A stretch of DNA of 64,000 nucleotides, taken from contig NZ_AP014809.1 of NCBI RefSeq assembly GCF_002355515.1, positions 4,240,501 through 4,304,500 on the forward strand, given 5' to 3'. Source of the DNA: Methylorubrum populi (lineage in GTDB: Bacteria; Pseudomonadota; Alphaproteobacteria; Rhizobiales; Beijerinckiaceae). The notes under the pieces were generated by a model, which was not told where the DNA came from, did not search any database, and worked only from the letters and a program-made list of their open reading frames with translations. Position numbers and translations under genes: made by a program. Of this stretch, positions 9,117 through 19,289 are shown one piece after another. Position 1 is the stretch's first letter. Every line of letters begins with the position of its first letter.

Positions 9117-9911
9117 TCACTGCGCGGCGGTGGCCGAACGGTTCAGCACGGTGAAGCCCTGCTTCTCGAAAGCGGCCTTGGCGGCGGGGCCGCGCAGGTA
9201 GGTCAGGAGGGCGGACGCGTCGGGGTTGCGCGAATCCTTGGTGATCGCGACCGGATAGACGATCGCCGGGTGGCTATCGGCAGGGAAGGTGGCGACGATC
9301 TTCACGTTCGCGTCCGCCGCCGCGTCGGTGGCGTAGACGATGCCGAGCGGCGCCTCGCCGCGCGAGACGAGAAGCAGGGCGGCCCGCACGCTCTCGGCCT
9401 GCGCGATCCTGTCCTTCACGCCCGACCAGCCGCCGAGCTTCTCCAGCGCCGCCTTGCCGTACTTGCCGGCCGGCACCGCCTCGACATTGCCCATGGCGAG
9501 CTTGCCGGAGCCCAGCGCCGCCGTGAGATCGAGCCCCGGCCCCATCTTCACCTCGGCCTTGGCGTCCTTCGGCGCGATCAGCACGATGCTGTTGGCCAGA
9601 AGGCTCACCCGTGTATCGGGCTGGATGAGATCCTTCTTGGCGAGATAGTCCATCCAGTCGAGATCGGCCGAGAAGAACAGGTCGGCGGTGGCGCCCTGCT
9701 CGATCTGCTTGGCCAGCGTGTTCGAGGCCGCATACGAGACTTTTGGGGTCGGCTTGCCCTCCTTGGCGTAGCTTCCGGCGATGTCGTCGAGGGCGTTCTT
9801 CAGGCTCGCGGCGGCAAAGACCGTCGGCGCCTCAGCGGCCGGTGCGGGCAGCGTCCCCGCCATAGTGATGGCGACGAGGCCGGCCAGGAAGCGGGTGCGG
9901 GTGAGGGCCAT
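9117..9911 (-). CDS. modA: Molybdate ABC transporter substrate-binding protein ModA
   Basis: 264-residue periplasmic molybdate/tungstate-binding protein. An N-terminal signal peptide (ALTRTRFLAGLVAITMAGTL, then an Ala-rich cleavage region) leads into the ModA core: VFAAASLKNALDDIAGSY, KQIEQGATADLFFSADLDWM, AMGNVEAVPAGKYGKAALEK and GIVYATDAAADANVKIVATF, all standard ligand-loop positions. I start it at the ATG at 9911 where the signal peptide begins; the frame stays open far upstream but that translation is not protein-like. Remarkably, no modB or modC follows, so either the permease and ATPase are elsewhere or the operon was cut when region 1 was rearranged. A ModE-box-like repeat lies 240 bases upstream. 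Confidence 0.92.
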   Translation of the reverse strand: MALTRTRFLAGLVAITMAGTLPAPAAEAPTVFAAASLKNALDDIAGSYAKEGKPTPKVSYAASNTLAKQIEQGATADLFFSADLDWMDYLAKKDLIQPDTRVSLLANSIVLIAPKDAKAEVKMGPGLDLTAALGSGKLAMGNVEAVPAGKYGKAALEKLGGWSGVKDRIAQAESVRAALLLVSRGEAPLGIVYATDAAADANVKIVATFPADSHPAIVYPVAITKDSRNPDASALLTYLRGPAAKAAFEKQGFTVLNRSATAAQ

Positions 9912-10700
9912 ACGGGACAGATCCTGTGTCGAACGAGGGGAGGGGATCAGGCGGCCCCTCGGCAGCCAGACGGCTCTTGCCTCGCGGCAGGCGCCGACCA
10001 TGCGGCCGAATGCGGCGCGATCGCCGGGCTTCGATGATGAAGGGGCCAGTCGAGGTTCGATGCCGGCAACCGCATGGCCCATGCAGGTGAACATGCGCGT
10101 GTCTCCGCGATGGTGGCGCCCAGGCGCGCTGGGGCAGCGTTCCGTCCCCGCAAGCGCTATATACGAAAAATCATAGCTACGACCAGGGCCGACCGGCTTT
10201 TCCCGATGGGCGGGATGCGCTGAGAAGCCCGCGGGCCGACACCGATCGGCGCCGCGAGCTTGACCACCGGCAATGCCGGCGATCGGGGAGGCCCTTGCAC
10301 GGTTGGAGCCGTGCCTACGCAAGACCATCGGCAAGTGCGTGCCGCTCGACACCGCCAGCCGCACCCACTGCCGCGGCCTTGATGCACCTCCTCGACGCTT
10401 CGCCCTTCGCTGAATCGGGGCCGGCACCCTCCTGACCTGCTCGGGGGGCCTCACCGGCGTGCCGGTCGCCTCACACCATGACGGTCCGGAAGTCGACGGA
10501 GATCGTCTCAGCCCCGCTTGCGCCCGCGAGGGCGTCTCCCGAGATCGACTCCTGAAACGCCGGCCTCGTCTTCGTCCGTGCGGGCGCTTAGTGTCTCTCA
10601 CAAAGCGCCCGCTGGTCGGCGCACTCCGATGAGGCGCGGTCCGTGACCGGGCATCTTGTGAAGCACTCTTGAGAACGCTTCGAACAGCGCAAGGAGCGTG
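9912..10700. other. Intergenic region upstream of modA and of the modE-like gene
   Basis: This 790-base divergent spacer holds one ModE-box-like inverted repeat at 10155-10179. The GC-rich remainder has open frames on both strands, but none has protein-like translation, a ribosome-binding site or a recognisable family, so I annotate no gene. An AAGGAG ribosome-binding site at 10691-10696 belongs to the following gene. Confidence 0.4.
10155..10179. promoter_or_regulatory. ModE-box-like operator upstream of modA
   Basis: CGCTATATA, a 7-base spacer CGAAAAA, then TCATAGCTA. The left half-site equals the enterobacterial ModE consensus half (CGCTATATA), and the right half keeps the inverted ATAGC core. 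It lies in the divergent spacer between modA and the modE-like gene, the expected place for molybdate-responsive control. Confidence 0.6.
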
Positions 10701-11045
10701 ATGGCCCGTTTGAGCATCCGCATCGATCTCGGACCGGATTGGCGGATCGGACCGGGCAAGGTCCAGCTTCTCGAAGCGATCGCCGAGCACGGCTCGATCT
10801 CCGCAGCGGGCCGGGCGCTGGGCATGTCCTACCGCCGCGCCTGGCTCCTCGTCGAGGACATGAACAAGGGCTTCGGGCGTCCGGTGATCGAGGCACAGAT
10901 CGGCGGCAAGGCGGGCGGCGGTGCCCGGCTCTCGGCCTTCGGGACGGACGTCGTTGCGCATTACCGGGCGATCGAGCACGCCGCCGAGAAGGCGGCCGCA
11001 CCGTTCCTCGCCCGCCTGACACAATCGGCCGATCCGGCGGCGTAA
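10701..11045 (+). CDS. ModE-like winged-helix transcriptional regulator (no molybdate-binding domain)
   Basis: 114-residue protein of the LysR-type/ModE N-terminal winged-helix family. Residues about 18-80 form the DNA-binding domain: IGPGKVQLLEAIAEHGSISA AGRALGMSYRRAW is the classic ModE helix-turn-helix, and GGKAGGGARLSAFGTDVV is the wing. ModE proper has two C-terminal TOBE/MOP domains that bind molybdate; here the protein ends just after the dimerisation helix, as in the stand-alone HTH forms common in Alphaproteobacteria. I use ATG 10701, behind AAGGAG at 10691-10696, rather than the GTG three bases earlier. It sits divergently from modA and is flanked by two ModE-like boxes, so control of molybdate uptake is likely. 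Confidence 0.82.
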   Translation: MARLSIRIDLGPDWRIGPGKVQLLEAIAEHGSISAAGRALGMSYRRAWLLVEDMNKGFGRPVIEAQIGGKAGGGARLSAFGTDVVAHYRAIEHAAEKAAAPFLARLTQSADPAA

Positions 11046-11091
11046 GAGCCCGGCTCGGAACGGCTCCGGCCAAGGCGCATGTCCCGCTCTG

Positions 11092-11115
11092 TTCTATATT
11101 TTTTCGGATATAGCG
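11092..11115. promoter_or_regulatory. Second ModE-box-like inverted repeat
   Basis: Read on the minus strand this is CGCTATATC, a 6-base CGAAAA spacer and AATATAGAA, nearly the same arrangement and spacer sequence as the box at 10155-10179. It lies 46 bases after the modE-like stop codon and directly before a short plus-strand frame, with no intact transport gene downstream. Confidence 0.5.
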
Positions 11116-11120
11116 ATCGT

Positions 11121-11198
11121 ATGGATTCGTTCGCGGCGTACGGCTCCGACCCGAATGGACTGATCCTCAATCCGCCCCAGCAGGATTGGTCCGCATAG
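11121..11198 (+). CDS. Possible 25-residue open frame downstream of the second ModE box
   Basis: ATG GAT TCG ... TAG encodes MDSFAAYGSDPNGLILNPPQ plus five residues. The translation is protein-like, but no ribosome-binding site is evident and no family is recognised. It could be the beheaded start of a molybdate-controlled gene lost by rearrangement, or chance. Confidence 0.2.
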   Translation: MDSFAAYGSDPNGLILNPPQQDWSA

Positions 11199-11285
11199 AG
11201 GTATGGCCTGCAGGCCGAGGACGGGCAGTATCGCTCGACGAGAGCCGCAAGGTGCCGCAGGGAAGAGACAACGAGGCTGCACTAG

Positions 11286-11420
11286 AGCCGTATCGGACCT
11301 GATTGCATCAGGCCGGCGTCTCTCGCTCATTGTTTTGGCGCGCCTTCTCTCGACGAACCGGTGACCACTTCGTCGGAATGCGCTCTAGAGCTGCGCCCGA
11401 CCCGATCGAATCAGGCCGGC
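11286..11420. repeat. Cluster of short palindromic and direct repeats
   Basis: An 11-base direct repeat ATCAGGCCGGC occurs at 11307-11317 and 11410-11420. Between the copies are a hairpin CCTGAT-TGC-ATCAGG (11298-11312), a hairpin CGACGAA/TTCGTCG (11351-11357 with 11369-11375) and the perfect palindrome GCTCTAGAGC (11382-11391). From general knowledge, motifs like CGACGAACCGGTNACCACTT are frequent intergenic repeats in Rhizobiales genomes; copy number cannot be judged from one window. Confidence 0.5.
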
Positions 11421-11582
11421 CGCCGAGAGGGCCCCGGCCTGAGCATCGGCGATCCCGTCGCGGCGGGCAGCGGTCGCGGCTCAGCGTCCGTGCTCCCGGC
11501 CCGCCTGTGCCGGCCGGGTTCGGCGAGTTGGGCTCGATCTTGCTCGGCCTGCGCCCGGTCGCCGGGATTTCGCTTGATTCGG

Positions 11583-12002
11583 TCAGCGGTCCAGCACGGC
11601 CCGGTCGTTCTTGGCCACGAGCGTGCGGAAATGCGGCGTCAGCTCGCTCTCCGACAGCGCGAAGGCCTGGGCGAACTGCAGGATCAACCGCTCTTCGCCG
11701 GGCTCGGCCTCGCCGTCCGACATCGCGCTGTCGATCATGTTCAGAACGATGCAGAGCCGCTGCTCCGGCCGCAGCCTGGGCGCCGCATCGGCGAGGAACT
11801 GCGCCGGCTGAGTGGCGCGGGTGTATCGCAGGACCGTATCGAGCTGCTGCCGCGTCGCGTTGCGTCCCAGGACCGAGATCAGGTGGCCGATCTCCTCGGG
11901 ATCGATCTCGCCGTCGGAGGCCATGCAGTAGATCAGGGCGGCGGCCATGCAGTTCCGGGGCGTGAGGTCGAGGGAGGCCTGTGACTTGAACATGTTGAAC
12001 AT
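11583..12002 (-). CDS. TerB-family (tellurite resistance B-like) protein
   Basis: 139-residue, all-helical cytoplasmic protein of the TerB/co-chaperone-like family. The characteristic acidic motifs are present twice: MAAALIYCMASDGEIDPEEI near residue 20 and IVLNMIDSAMSDGEAEPGEE near residue 90, each an (A/S)DGE-x(2-3)-E metal-binding-like turn. I start it at MFNMFKSQ (12002), behind a GGAGAGA site; longer versions extend into non-protein-like sequence. Such stand-alone TerB proteins are widespread and usually not shown to confer tellurite resistance. It stands alone, downstream of the repeat cluster and 220 bases from the kdp-ptsN operon end. Confidence 0.82.
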   Translation of the reverse strand: MFNMFKSQASLDLTPRNCMAAALIYCMASDGEIDPEEIGHLISVLGRNATRQQLDTVLRYTRATQPAQFLADAAPRLRPEQRLCIVLNMIDSAMSDGEAEPGEERLILQFAQAFALSESELTPHFRTLVAKNDRAVLDR

Positions 12003-12221
12003 CGTCGGATCTCTCCGGTCGGCGTAAAGCGCGGTCGCGGGTTCGGTCTCCCCGTCGAAACGGCGCCTCATGCCCGCCGCGATGCCGCGGCCGTCCGGAG
12101 CAATCCTGCAGTCGCAGCGGCGAGGATGATGGCAGCCACCCTTACGCGCTTCGTGCATCGAAACGACGACAGCCCCGGCGTCGGGGGCAATCCGGCAAGC
12201 CCTTGCCGCCAACCGGTCGTC

Positions 12222-12722
12222 TCACGCCCTGTCGAGGGTCCGGCCGCTCACCAGCGCGAGGAGGCCGGCCGCGTCGCGCGCGCCGCGCAGGGCCGCCGCG
12301 GTCTCCGGGTCCCGCAGCCGGCGCGCGACGCGGGCCAGGGCGTTCAGGGTCTCGCCGCCGCTCCCCGCGGGCAGCAGCAGCAGGAACACGAGATCGACCG
12401 GCCGCTCGTCGATGGCATCGAAGTCGAGGGGATCGCGCAGGCGCGCCAGCAGGCCGTAGGGCTGCCGGACGGCGTCCAGGCGCGCGTGCGGCAGCGCCAC
12501 GCCCCCACCGATTCCGGTCGAGCCGAGCCCCTCGCGCCGGACGAGGGCCGCGCGGATGGCGCCGGCGTCGAGAGCGAGCATCCGCGCCGCGCGCCCGGCC
12601 AGGTCATCGAGAAGAGCGGCCTTGCCCGAAACCCGCAGGCCGTGGATCACCTGCCCCGGCGCGAGGAGGCCGTCGACGCTCATCGCCTCGTCCGGCACCG
12701 GGCCGACGGGGGACGACGTCAC
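12222..12722 (-). CDS. PTS IIA (PtsN-like, nitrogen-type) protein
   Basis: 166-residue EIIA of the fructose/nitrogen-regulatory family. The phospho-accepting histidine is H79 in GSTGIGGGVALPHARLDAVR, the standard motif; LVFLLLLPAGSGGETLNALA is the conserved beta strand and helix behind it. It starts with GTG at 12722, overlapping the kdpE stop codon by four bases (GTGA), so it is translationally coupled to kdpE as the last gene of the kdp operon. In enterobacteria unphosphorylated IIA-Ntr binds KdpD and the Trk system to tune potassium uptake; genomic fusion to kdpDE here suggests a dedicated version of that link (inference). There are no sugar-specific IIB/IIC genes nearby. Confidence 0.85.
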   Translation of the reverse strand: MTSSPVGPVPDEAMSVDGLLAPGQVIHGLRVSGKAALLDDLAGRAARMLALDAGAIRAALVRREGLGSTGIGGGVALPHARLDAVRQPYGLLARLRDPLDFDAIDERPVDLVFLLLLPAGSGGETLNALARVARRLRDPETAAALRGARDAAGLLALVSGRTLDRA

Positions 12723-13513
12723 GGATCCGTCCCCGGCGCGGCCGGGGTCGCAGCGCGCTCGACCGGGCGCTCGGCCGAGCGCGCGTCACCGTTCCCGGCA
12801 TCCTCCGCCGCGGGCGGCCGGAGGGCCGGCTCGTCGTCGGGCGCCCGCAGGCGGTAGCCGACGCCGGTCTCGGTGAGGAGGATGCGCGGGCGCTCGGGAT
12901 CGGCCTCCAGCTTCTGCCGCAGCTGGCGCATGTAGACGCGCAGATATTGCGGGTCCGACGAGACCGAGACCGCCTGCATCAGCTGGGCGTGGGTCAGCAC
13001 CTTGCCGGCATGCATCACCATGACCCGCAGGAAATCGTACTCGCGCGGGGTGAGCTTCACCTCGGCGCCGTCGACCCGCACGATGCGCCGGACGAGATCG
13101 ACCGAGAGGCCTTCGACCCGGAAGACCGGGCGCTCGCCCTGGACGGCGAGCTGGTGCCGCAGGGCCGCCCGCAGGCGGGCGAGGAGCTCCGCCATGCCGA
13201 AGGGCTTGGTGACGTAGTCGTCCGCCCCGAGATCGAGCGCCTCGACCTTGCCGCCCTCGTCGTCCCGGCTCGACAGCACCACCACGGGCAGGCCGGGATG
13301 GCGCGCCCGGATCGCGCGCAGCAGGTCGTGGCCGCGCATGTCGGGCAGGCCGAGATCGAGGATGACCAGATCGACCCTGTCCCGCCCCAGCACCGCCAGG
13401 GCGGCGGCGGCATTGCCCGCCTCCAGGATGGCGTAGCCCTGCGTGGACAGCCCCATCCGCAGGAGCTTGCGGATCGGCGGCTCGTCGTCGATGACCAGGA
13501 TGGTCGCGCTCAT
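12719..13513 (-). CDS. kdpE: Response regulator KdpE
   Basis: 264-residue OmpR/PhoB-type response regulator. The receiver domain (1-118) has the acidic pair DDE at 9-11, phospho-acceptor D53 (LVILDLGLPDMRG), and K103 in GADDYVTKPFG. The winged-helix output domain spans about 130-228 (VKLTPREYDFLRVMVMHAGK, HAQLMQAVS, YLRVYMRQLRQKL). About 35 residues of Pro/Ala/Glu-rich C-terminal tail exceed the usual KdpE length of about 225-230. It follows kdpD by 36 bases and overlaps the PtsN-like gene. It should activate the kdp promoter upstream of kdpF under potassium limitation or osmotic stress. Confidence 0.95.
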   Translation of the reverse strand: MSATILVIDDEPPIRKLLRMGLSTQGYAILEAGNAAAALAVLGRDRVDLVILDLGLPDMRGHDLLRAIRARHPGLPVVVLSSRDDEGGKVEALDLGADDYVTKPFGMAELLARLRAALRHQLAVQGERPVFRVEGLSVDLVRRIVRVDGAEVKLTPREYDFLRVMVMHAGKVLTHAQLMQAVSVSSDPQYLRVYMRQLRQKLEADPERPRILLTETGVGYRLRAPDDEPALRPPAAEDAGNGDARSAERPVERAATPAAPGTDP

Positions 13514-13549
13514 AGGATCGGACTCGGGGTCGGGCTCACGGAATCGGAT

Positions 13550-16291
13550 TCATGCGGCGATGCCGTTCGCGGCGTCGTTCTTGGCAGCATCCTGCGCAGT
13601 CCCGGCCGGAACCGGAAGGGTGACGGTGAAGCAGGCTCCCGGGCGGTCGCGGCGGTTGGCGGCGACGACGCGCCCGCCCATCGCCTCGACGAAGCCGCGG
13701 GCGATGGCAAGGCCGAGGCCCGTGCCGGCGCGGACCCGATCGCTCTTGCGCACCCGGTAGAACTTGTCGAACACGCGCTCGGCCTCCGCCTCGGGCAGCC
13801 CGGAGCCCTCATCGAGCACCTCGATGCGGACGGAGCCGCCGTCCCGCCGCGCGCGCACGGTCACCCCCGTGCCCTCGGGGGCATATTTGGCGGCATTGTC
13901 GAGGAGGTTGACGAGCACCTGCTCGAACAGGACCGGGTCCAGCCGCAGGGTCGGCAGGTCGGGGGGAACGTCCACCGCGACCCGGTGGCCGGCGAGCACC
14001 TTGTCCAACCGGCGCAGGGCGGTGTCGACGGTCTCGGCCACGTCCTGGTGCGCGAGGTTGGGCGCCACGGCGCCGGCCTCCAGGCGGGTCATGTCGAGGA
14101 GGTTGACGATGAAGCGGTTCAGCCGCTCCGATTCCTCGATGATGGTCGCCAGCAGGTCCGCCTTGGCCTCGGGCGGGAGCGCCGCGTCGAGGTCGCGCAG
14201 GGTGCTGGCCGCCCCGAGCACGGAGGCGAGCGGCGTCCTCAGGTCGTGGCTGATCGAGGTCAGGAGCGCGCGGGCGAGCCGGTCGGTCTCGGCGGCGCGC
14301 TCGGCCCGGTCGAGATCCTCCACCAGCCGCACGCGCTCGATGGCGAGGGCGCCCATATCGGCGAGCGCGTCGAGCAGGCGCCGCCCCTCCGGCGTCAGGA
14401 TCGGCCCGGTGCCGTCGGCGTCGAGGCCGATCACGCCGAGGGTGCCGCGGCCGGTGCGCATCGGCAGGAACAGGCGGCGGGCGCCGGGCAGCGTGTCGGC
14501 GCCGCGCCCGGCCGGGCGGTCGTTGTCGAAGGCCCATTGCGCGGCGGCGCGGTCGGCCTCGTCCAGCCGGTCCTCGGGCGGGTAGCCGGCCCGCACGGTG
14601 ACGGTCCCGTCCTCCGGCAGCAGCAGCACGACCCGGACCTTCAGCATGGCCGCGACCTGCGCGGAGGTGGCCCAGAGCACGTCGTCGAGGGTGCCGCAGC
14701 CGGAGAGCTTGCGGGAGAAGCCGTAGAGCCGCTCGGTCGCCCGCGCCCGGCCCTGGCTGACGAGGGCCGACCGGCGCACCCGCGCGGCGAGGTTCGAGAC
14801 GATGACCGCCACCACGGTGAACAGGAGGAAGGCGGCGACATTGGTCGGATCGGCGATGGTGAGCGTGTAGACCGGCGGCAGGAAGAAGAAGTTGTAGGCG
14901 AGCGAGGCTGTCACCACCGCCGCCAGCGAGGGTCCCAGGCCGAGGCGCACCGCCACGGCCACCACGGCCGTCAGCAGGATGAGGTCGGCGTTCTCGACCC
15001 CCGTATAGGGCTGGAGCAGGAGCGCGAGGCCGAGCCCGGCGGCCGTTGCGATCAGCGCGAGGGCGTAGGAGCGCAGGTCGGACCCCGCGGGCGGCGCCAG
15101 GGTCGCCACCGGGCGGCGGGCGGCCGGCTCGTCCGGCACGGCCGCGCCGGGAACCACGTGCACGCTGATGTCGCCGCTGCGGCGCACGAGATCGTGCACC
15201 ACCGAGCCGTTGATCAGCTCGAACATCCAGGAGCGCGTCGCCTTGCCGACGACGATGTGGTTCACGTTGGCCGAGCGCGCATAGGCGAGGATGTCGTCGG
15301 CGACGCGCCGCCCGCCGGGCAGGGTGACGGCGTCGCCCCCGAGCCGGTCGGCGAGGCGCAGGGCCTCGGCGATCCGGTCGCGCTGCGTCTCGCTCAGGGA
15401 GGCGGCCCGCGGCCCCTCGATCGAGAGCGCCGTCCAGGGCGCGTGGAGACGGTCGGCCAGCCGCTTGGCGTAGCGCACGAGGCCGCTCGAGCGCGGGTCC
15501 TCGCTGACGCAGACCAGCACGCGCTCGCCCGCCGCCCAGGGGCCGGGGATCGCGTTGGCCCGCATGTGGCTCAGGAGCTCGTCGTCGACCCGGTCGGCCG
15601 TGCGCCGCAAGGCCAGCTCGCGGAGCGCCGTGAGGTTGCCGCGGGAAAAATAGTGCCTCAGCGCCCGCTCGGCATTTGACGGAACGTAGACCTTGCCCGC
15701 CTTCAGCCGCTCGATCAGGTCGTCGGGGTTGAGATCGACCACCTCGATGTCGTCGGCCCGGTCGAGGACGCCGTCCGGCACGGTCTCGCGCACCCGGATC
15801 CGGGTGATCGAGGCCACCACGTCGTTGAGGCTCTCGACGTGCTGGATGTTCAGGGTGGTGAGCACGTCGATGCCGGCGTCGAGCAGTTCCTCGACATCCT
15901 GGTAGCGCTTCGGGTGGCGCGAGCCCGGCGCGTTGGTGTGGGCGAGCTCGTCGACGAGGGCGAGTTCGGGCCGCCGGGCCAGCAGCGCGTCGAGGTCCAT
16001 CTCCTCCAACACCGTGCCGTGATAGGGCACCGCGCGGCGCGGAATCGTCTCGAAGCCAGCGAGCAGCGCCTCGGTCTCGGCCCGGCCGTGGGTCTCGACC
16101 ACGCCGACCACGACGTCGGCGCCGGACTTGCGCCGGGCGCGCCCGACGGTGAGCATCTCGTAGGTCTTGCCGACGCCGGGGGCGGCCCCGAGGAAGACCT
16201 TGAGCCGGCCGCGCGTCCGGGCCTCCCGGCGCGCCGCTTCGAGCAGGGCGTCGGGCGAGGGACGGTTCGGATCGCGGCCGGTTCCGGTCAT
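13550..16291 (-). CDS. kdpD: Osmosensitive K+ channel histidine kinase KdpD
   Basis: 913-residue membrane sensor kinase. Order of domains: N-terminal KdpD cytoplasmic domain with Walker [10 protein letters not shown] at 35-42 and the DELAHTN Walker B-like motif; a universal-stress-protein-like domain (about 245-370); four closely spaced membrane helices of the DUF4118 type (about 400-490); a GAF-like domain (about 510-640); the HisKA H-box [13 protein letters not shown] with phosphorylated H682; and a HATPase domain ([29 protein letters not shown]). Length is close to E. coli KdpD (894). It senses potassium and ionic state and phosphorylates KdpE. It lies between kdpC and kdpE in one minus-strand operon. 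Confidence 0.96.
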   Translation of the reverse strand: MTGTGRDPNRPSPDALLEAARREARTRGRLKVFLGAAPGVGKTYEMLTVGRARRKSGADVVVGVVETHGRAETEALLAGFETIPRRAVPYHGTVLEEMDLDALLARRPELALVDELAHTNAPGSRHPKRYQDVEELLDAGIDVLTTLNIQHVESLNDVVASITRIRVRETVPDGVLDRADDIEVVDLNPDDLIERLKAGKVYVPSNAERALRHYFSRGNLTALRELALRRTADRVDDELLSHMRANAIPGPWAAGERVLVCVSEDPRSSGLVRYAKRLADRLHAPWTALSIEGPRAASLSETQRDRIAEALRLADRLGGDAVTLPGGRRVADDILAYARSANVNHIVVGKATRSWMFELINGSVVHDLVRRSGDISVHVVPGAAVPDEPAARRPVATLAPPAGSDLRSYALALIATAAGLGLALLLQPYTGVENADLILLTAVVAVAVRLGLGPSLAAVVTASLAYNFFFLPPVYTLTIADPTNVAAFLLFTVVAVIVSNLAARVRRSALVSQGRARATERLYGFSRKLSGCGTLDDVLWATSAQVAAMLKVRVVLLLPEDGTVTVRAGYPPEDRLDEADRAAAQWAFDNDRPAGRGADTLPGARRLFLPMRTGRGTLGVIGLDADGTGPILTPEGRRLLDALADMGALAIERVRLVEDLDRAERAAETDRLARALLTSISHDLRTPLASVLGAASTLRDLDAALPPEAKADLLATIIEESERLNRFIVNLLDMTRLEAGAVAPNLAHQDVAETVDTALRRLDKVLAGHRVAVDVPPDLPTLRLDPVLFEQVLVNLLDNAAKYAPEGTGVTVRARRDGGSVRIEVLDEGSGLPEAEAERVFDKFYRVRKSDRVRAGTGLGLAIARGFVEAMGGRVVAANRRDRPGACFTVTLPVPAGTAQDAAKNDAANGIAA

Positions 16292-16313
16292 GCGCCTTCC
16301 TCAACGGCGGATT

Positions 16314-16919
16314 TCAGCGGCGGGCAAGGTCGTCCAGGGCGAGGTTCAGCGCCAGCACGTTGACGCGCGGCTCGCCGAGAAGGCCGAGGGTCCGGCCCCG
16401 GACCTGGGCGGCGACGAGACCGCGCAGGGTGTCCTCGGGCAGGTCGCGGGCCCGCGCGACCCGCGGCACCTGGAACAGGGCCGCCTCGGGCGAGATGTCG
16501 GGGTCGAGCCCCGAGCCGCTCGCCGTGACGAGATCGACCGGCACCGGCCGGCCCGGATTCTCTTCCCTCAGCCGGGCGAGGTCGCCCCGCACGCGCTCGG
16601 CGAGCGCCGCGCTCGTCGGTCCGAGGTTGGAGCCCATGGAATTGGCCGCGTTGTAGGGCGCCGGCACGGTCCTGGCCGCGTCGGCCGGGTCCGGGGCGGT
16701 GGTGGCCGAGGGCCGGCCGTGGAAGAAGCCGGCGCCGGTGAAGGATTGCCCGATCAGGGCGGAGCCGACGATCCGGCCGTCGCGCTCGATCAGGCTGCCG
16801 GCGGCCTCGGCCGGGAAGATCGCCCCGGCGAGGCCGGTGACGGCGAGCGGGTAGGCGAGCCCCGTGACCGCCGTCAGGGCGACGAGGAGGACGAGGGCGG
16901 GGCGAAGCGGGTTCGACAT
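16314..16919 (-). CDS. kdpC: K+-transporting ATPase subunit KdpC
   Basis: 201-residue inner-membrane subunit of the KdpFABC potassium pump. It has one N-terminal membrane helix ([20 protein letters not shown]) and the family motifs [36 protein letters not shown] and [20 protein letters not shown] in a periplasmic domain, and the closing [12 protein letters not shown]. It is 13 bases after kdpB and 22 before kdpD. KdpC stabilises the complex and assists ATP binding by KdpB. Confidence 0.96.
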   Translation of the reverse strand: MSNPLRPALVLLVALTAVTGLAYPLAVTGLAGAIFPAEAAGSLIERDGRIVGSALIGQSFTGAGFFHGRPSATTAPDPADAARTVPAPYNAANSMGSNLGPTSAALAERVRGDLARLREENPGRPVPVDLVTASGSGLDPDISPEAALFQVPRVARARDLPEDTLRGLVAAQVRGRTLGLLGEPRVNVLALNLALDDLARR

Positions 16920-16932
16920 GGTCGGTCTCTCT

Positions 16933-19029
<2,097 letters not shown>

Positions 19030-19089
19030 GGGAGGGGTGCGTCCGGAAGGGGGCGGCGGTCCGGCGCCTGCGGCCGGACCCTGGAGAGG

Positions 19090-19287
19090 TCAGGGGGTCG
19101 TCCCGGCGGCCAGAGCGAAGGCCGCCAGCAGGGCGAGCGCGCCGAGCAGGGCCACGCCGAGGAGCGCCAGCACGAGGTCGGACGAGCGGGTCGGCCGGAG
19201 CCTGCCGCCATGCGCCCGGTGCCGGGGCGGGCGGCGCAACGCCGGGTGGGGACGCGGCACGCGCCGGGAGGAGAGGGCGCGCGGCAC
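19090..19287 (-). CDS. Small single-span membrane protein between kdpA and kdpB
   Basis: A GTG two bases after the kdpA stop begins a 65-codon frame: a basic N-terminal half (many Arg/Pro) followed by one clear membrane helix, DLVLALLGVALLGALALLAA, and the end FALAAGTTP. It fits neatly into the kdpA-kdpB gap and in the same direction. It is not KdpF, which lies upstream of kdpA. It may be a second small regulatory peptide of the Kdp pump, or the helix may be a coincidence of GC-rich sequence. I cannot name a family. Confidence 0.45.
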   Translation of the reverse strand: MPRALSSRRVPRPHPALRRPPRHRAHGGRLRPTRSSDLVLALLGVALLGALALLAAFALAAGTTP

Positions 19288-19289
19288 GC

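Larger units (their letters stand above)
11046..11582. other. Intergenic region between modE-like gene and terB-like gene
   Basis: This 537-base spacer holds a second ModE-like box (11092-11115), a 25-codon open frame just after it and a block of short repeats (11286-11420). Beyond these I see no supportable gene. Confidence 0.4.

Noticed and set aside
8998..9117. 39-codon frame overlapping the modA stop as a modB remnant
   Set aside because: The overlap is suggestive, but the translation has no membrane helix or ModB similarity.
9912..11024. Upstream extension of modA to a 635-codon protein
   Set aside because: The signal peptide begins at 9911, and the sequence upstream is not protein-like and overlaps the modE-like gene.
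12203..15679. Very long plus-strand open frame (over 1,100 codons) opposite kdpD/kdpE
   Set aside because: It mirrors the codon structure of kdpD and kdpE in GC-rich DNA; the translation is Arg/Gly/His-rich without any family motif. Similar antisense frames opposite kdpA-kdpB, the carboxylase, the TonB receptor and the mll genes were dropped for the same reason.
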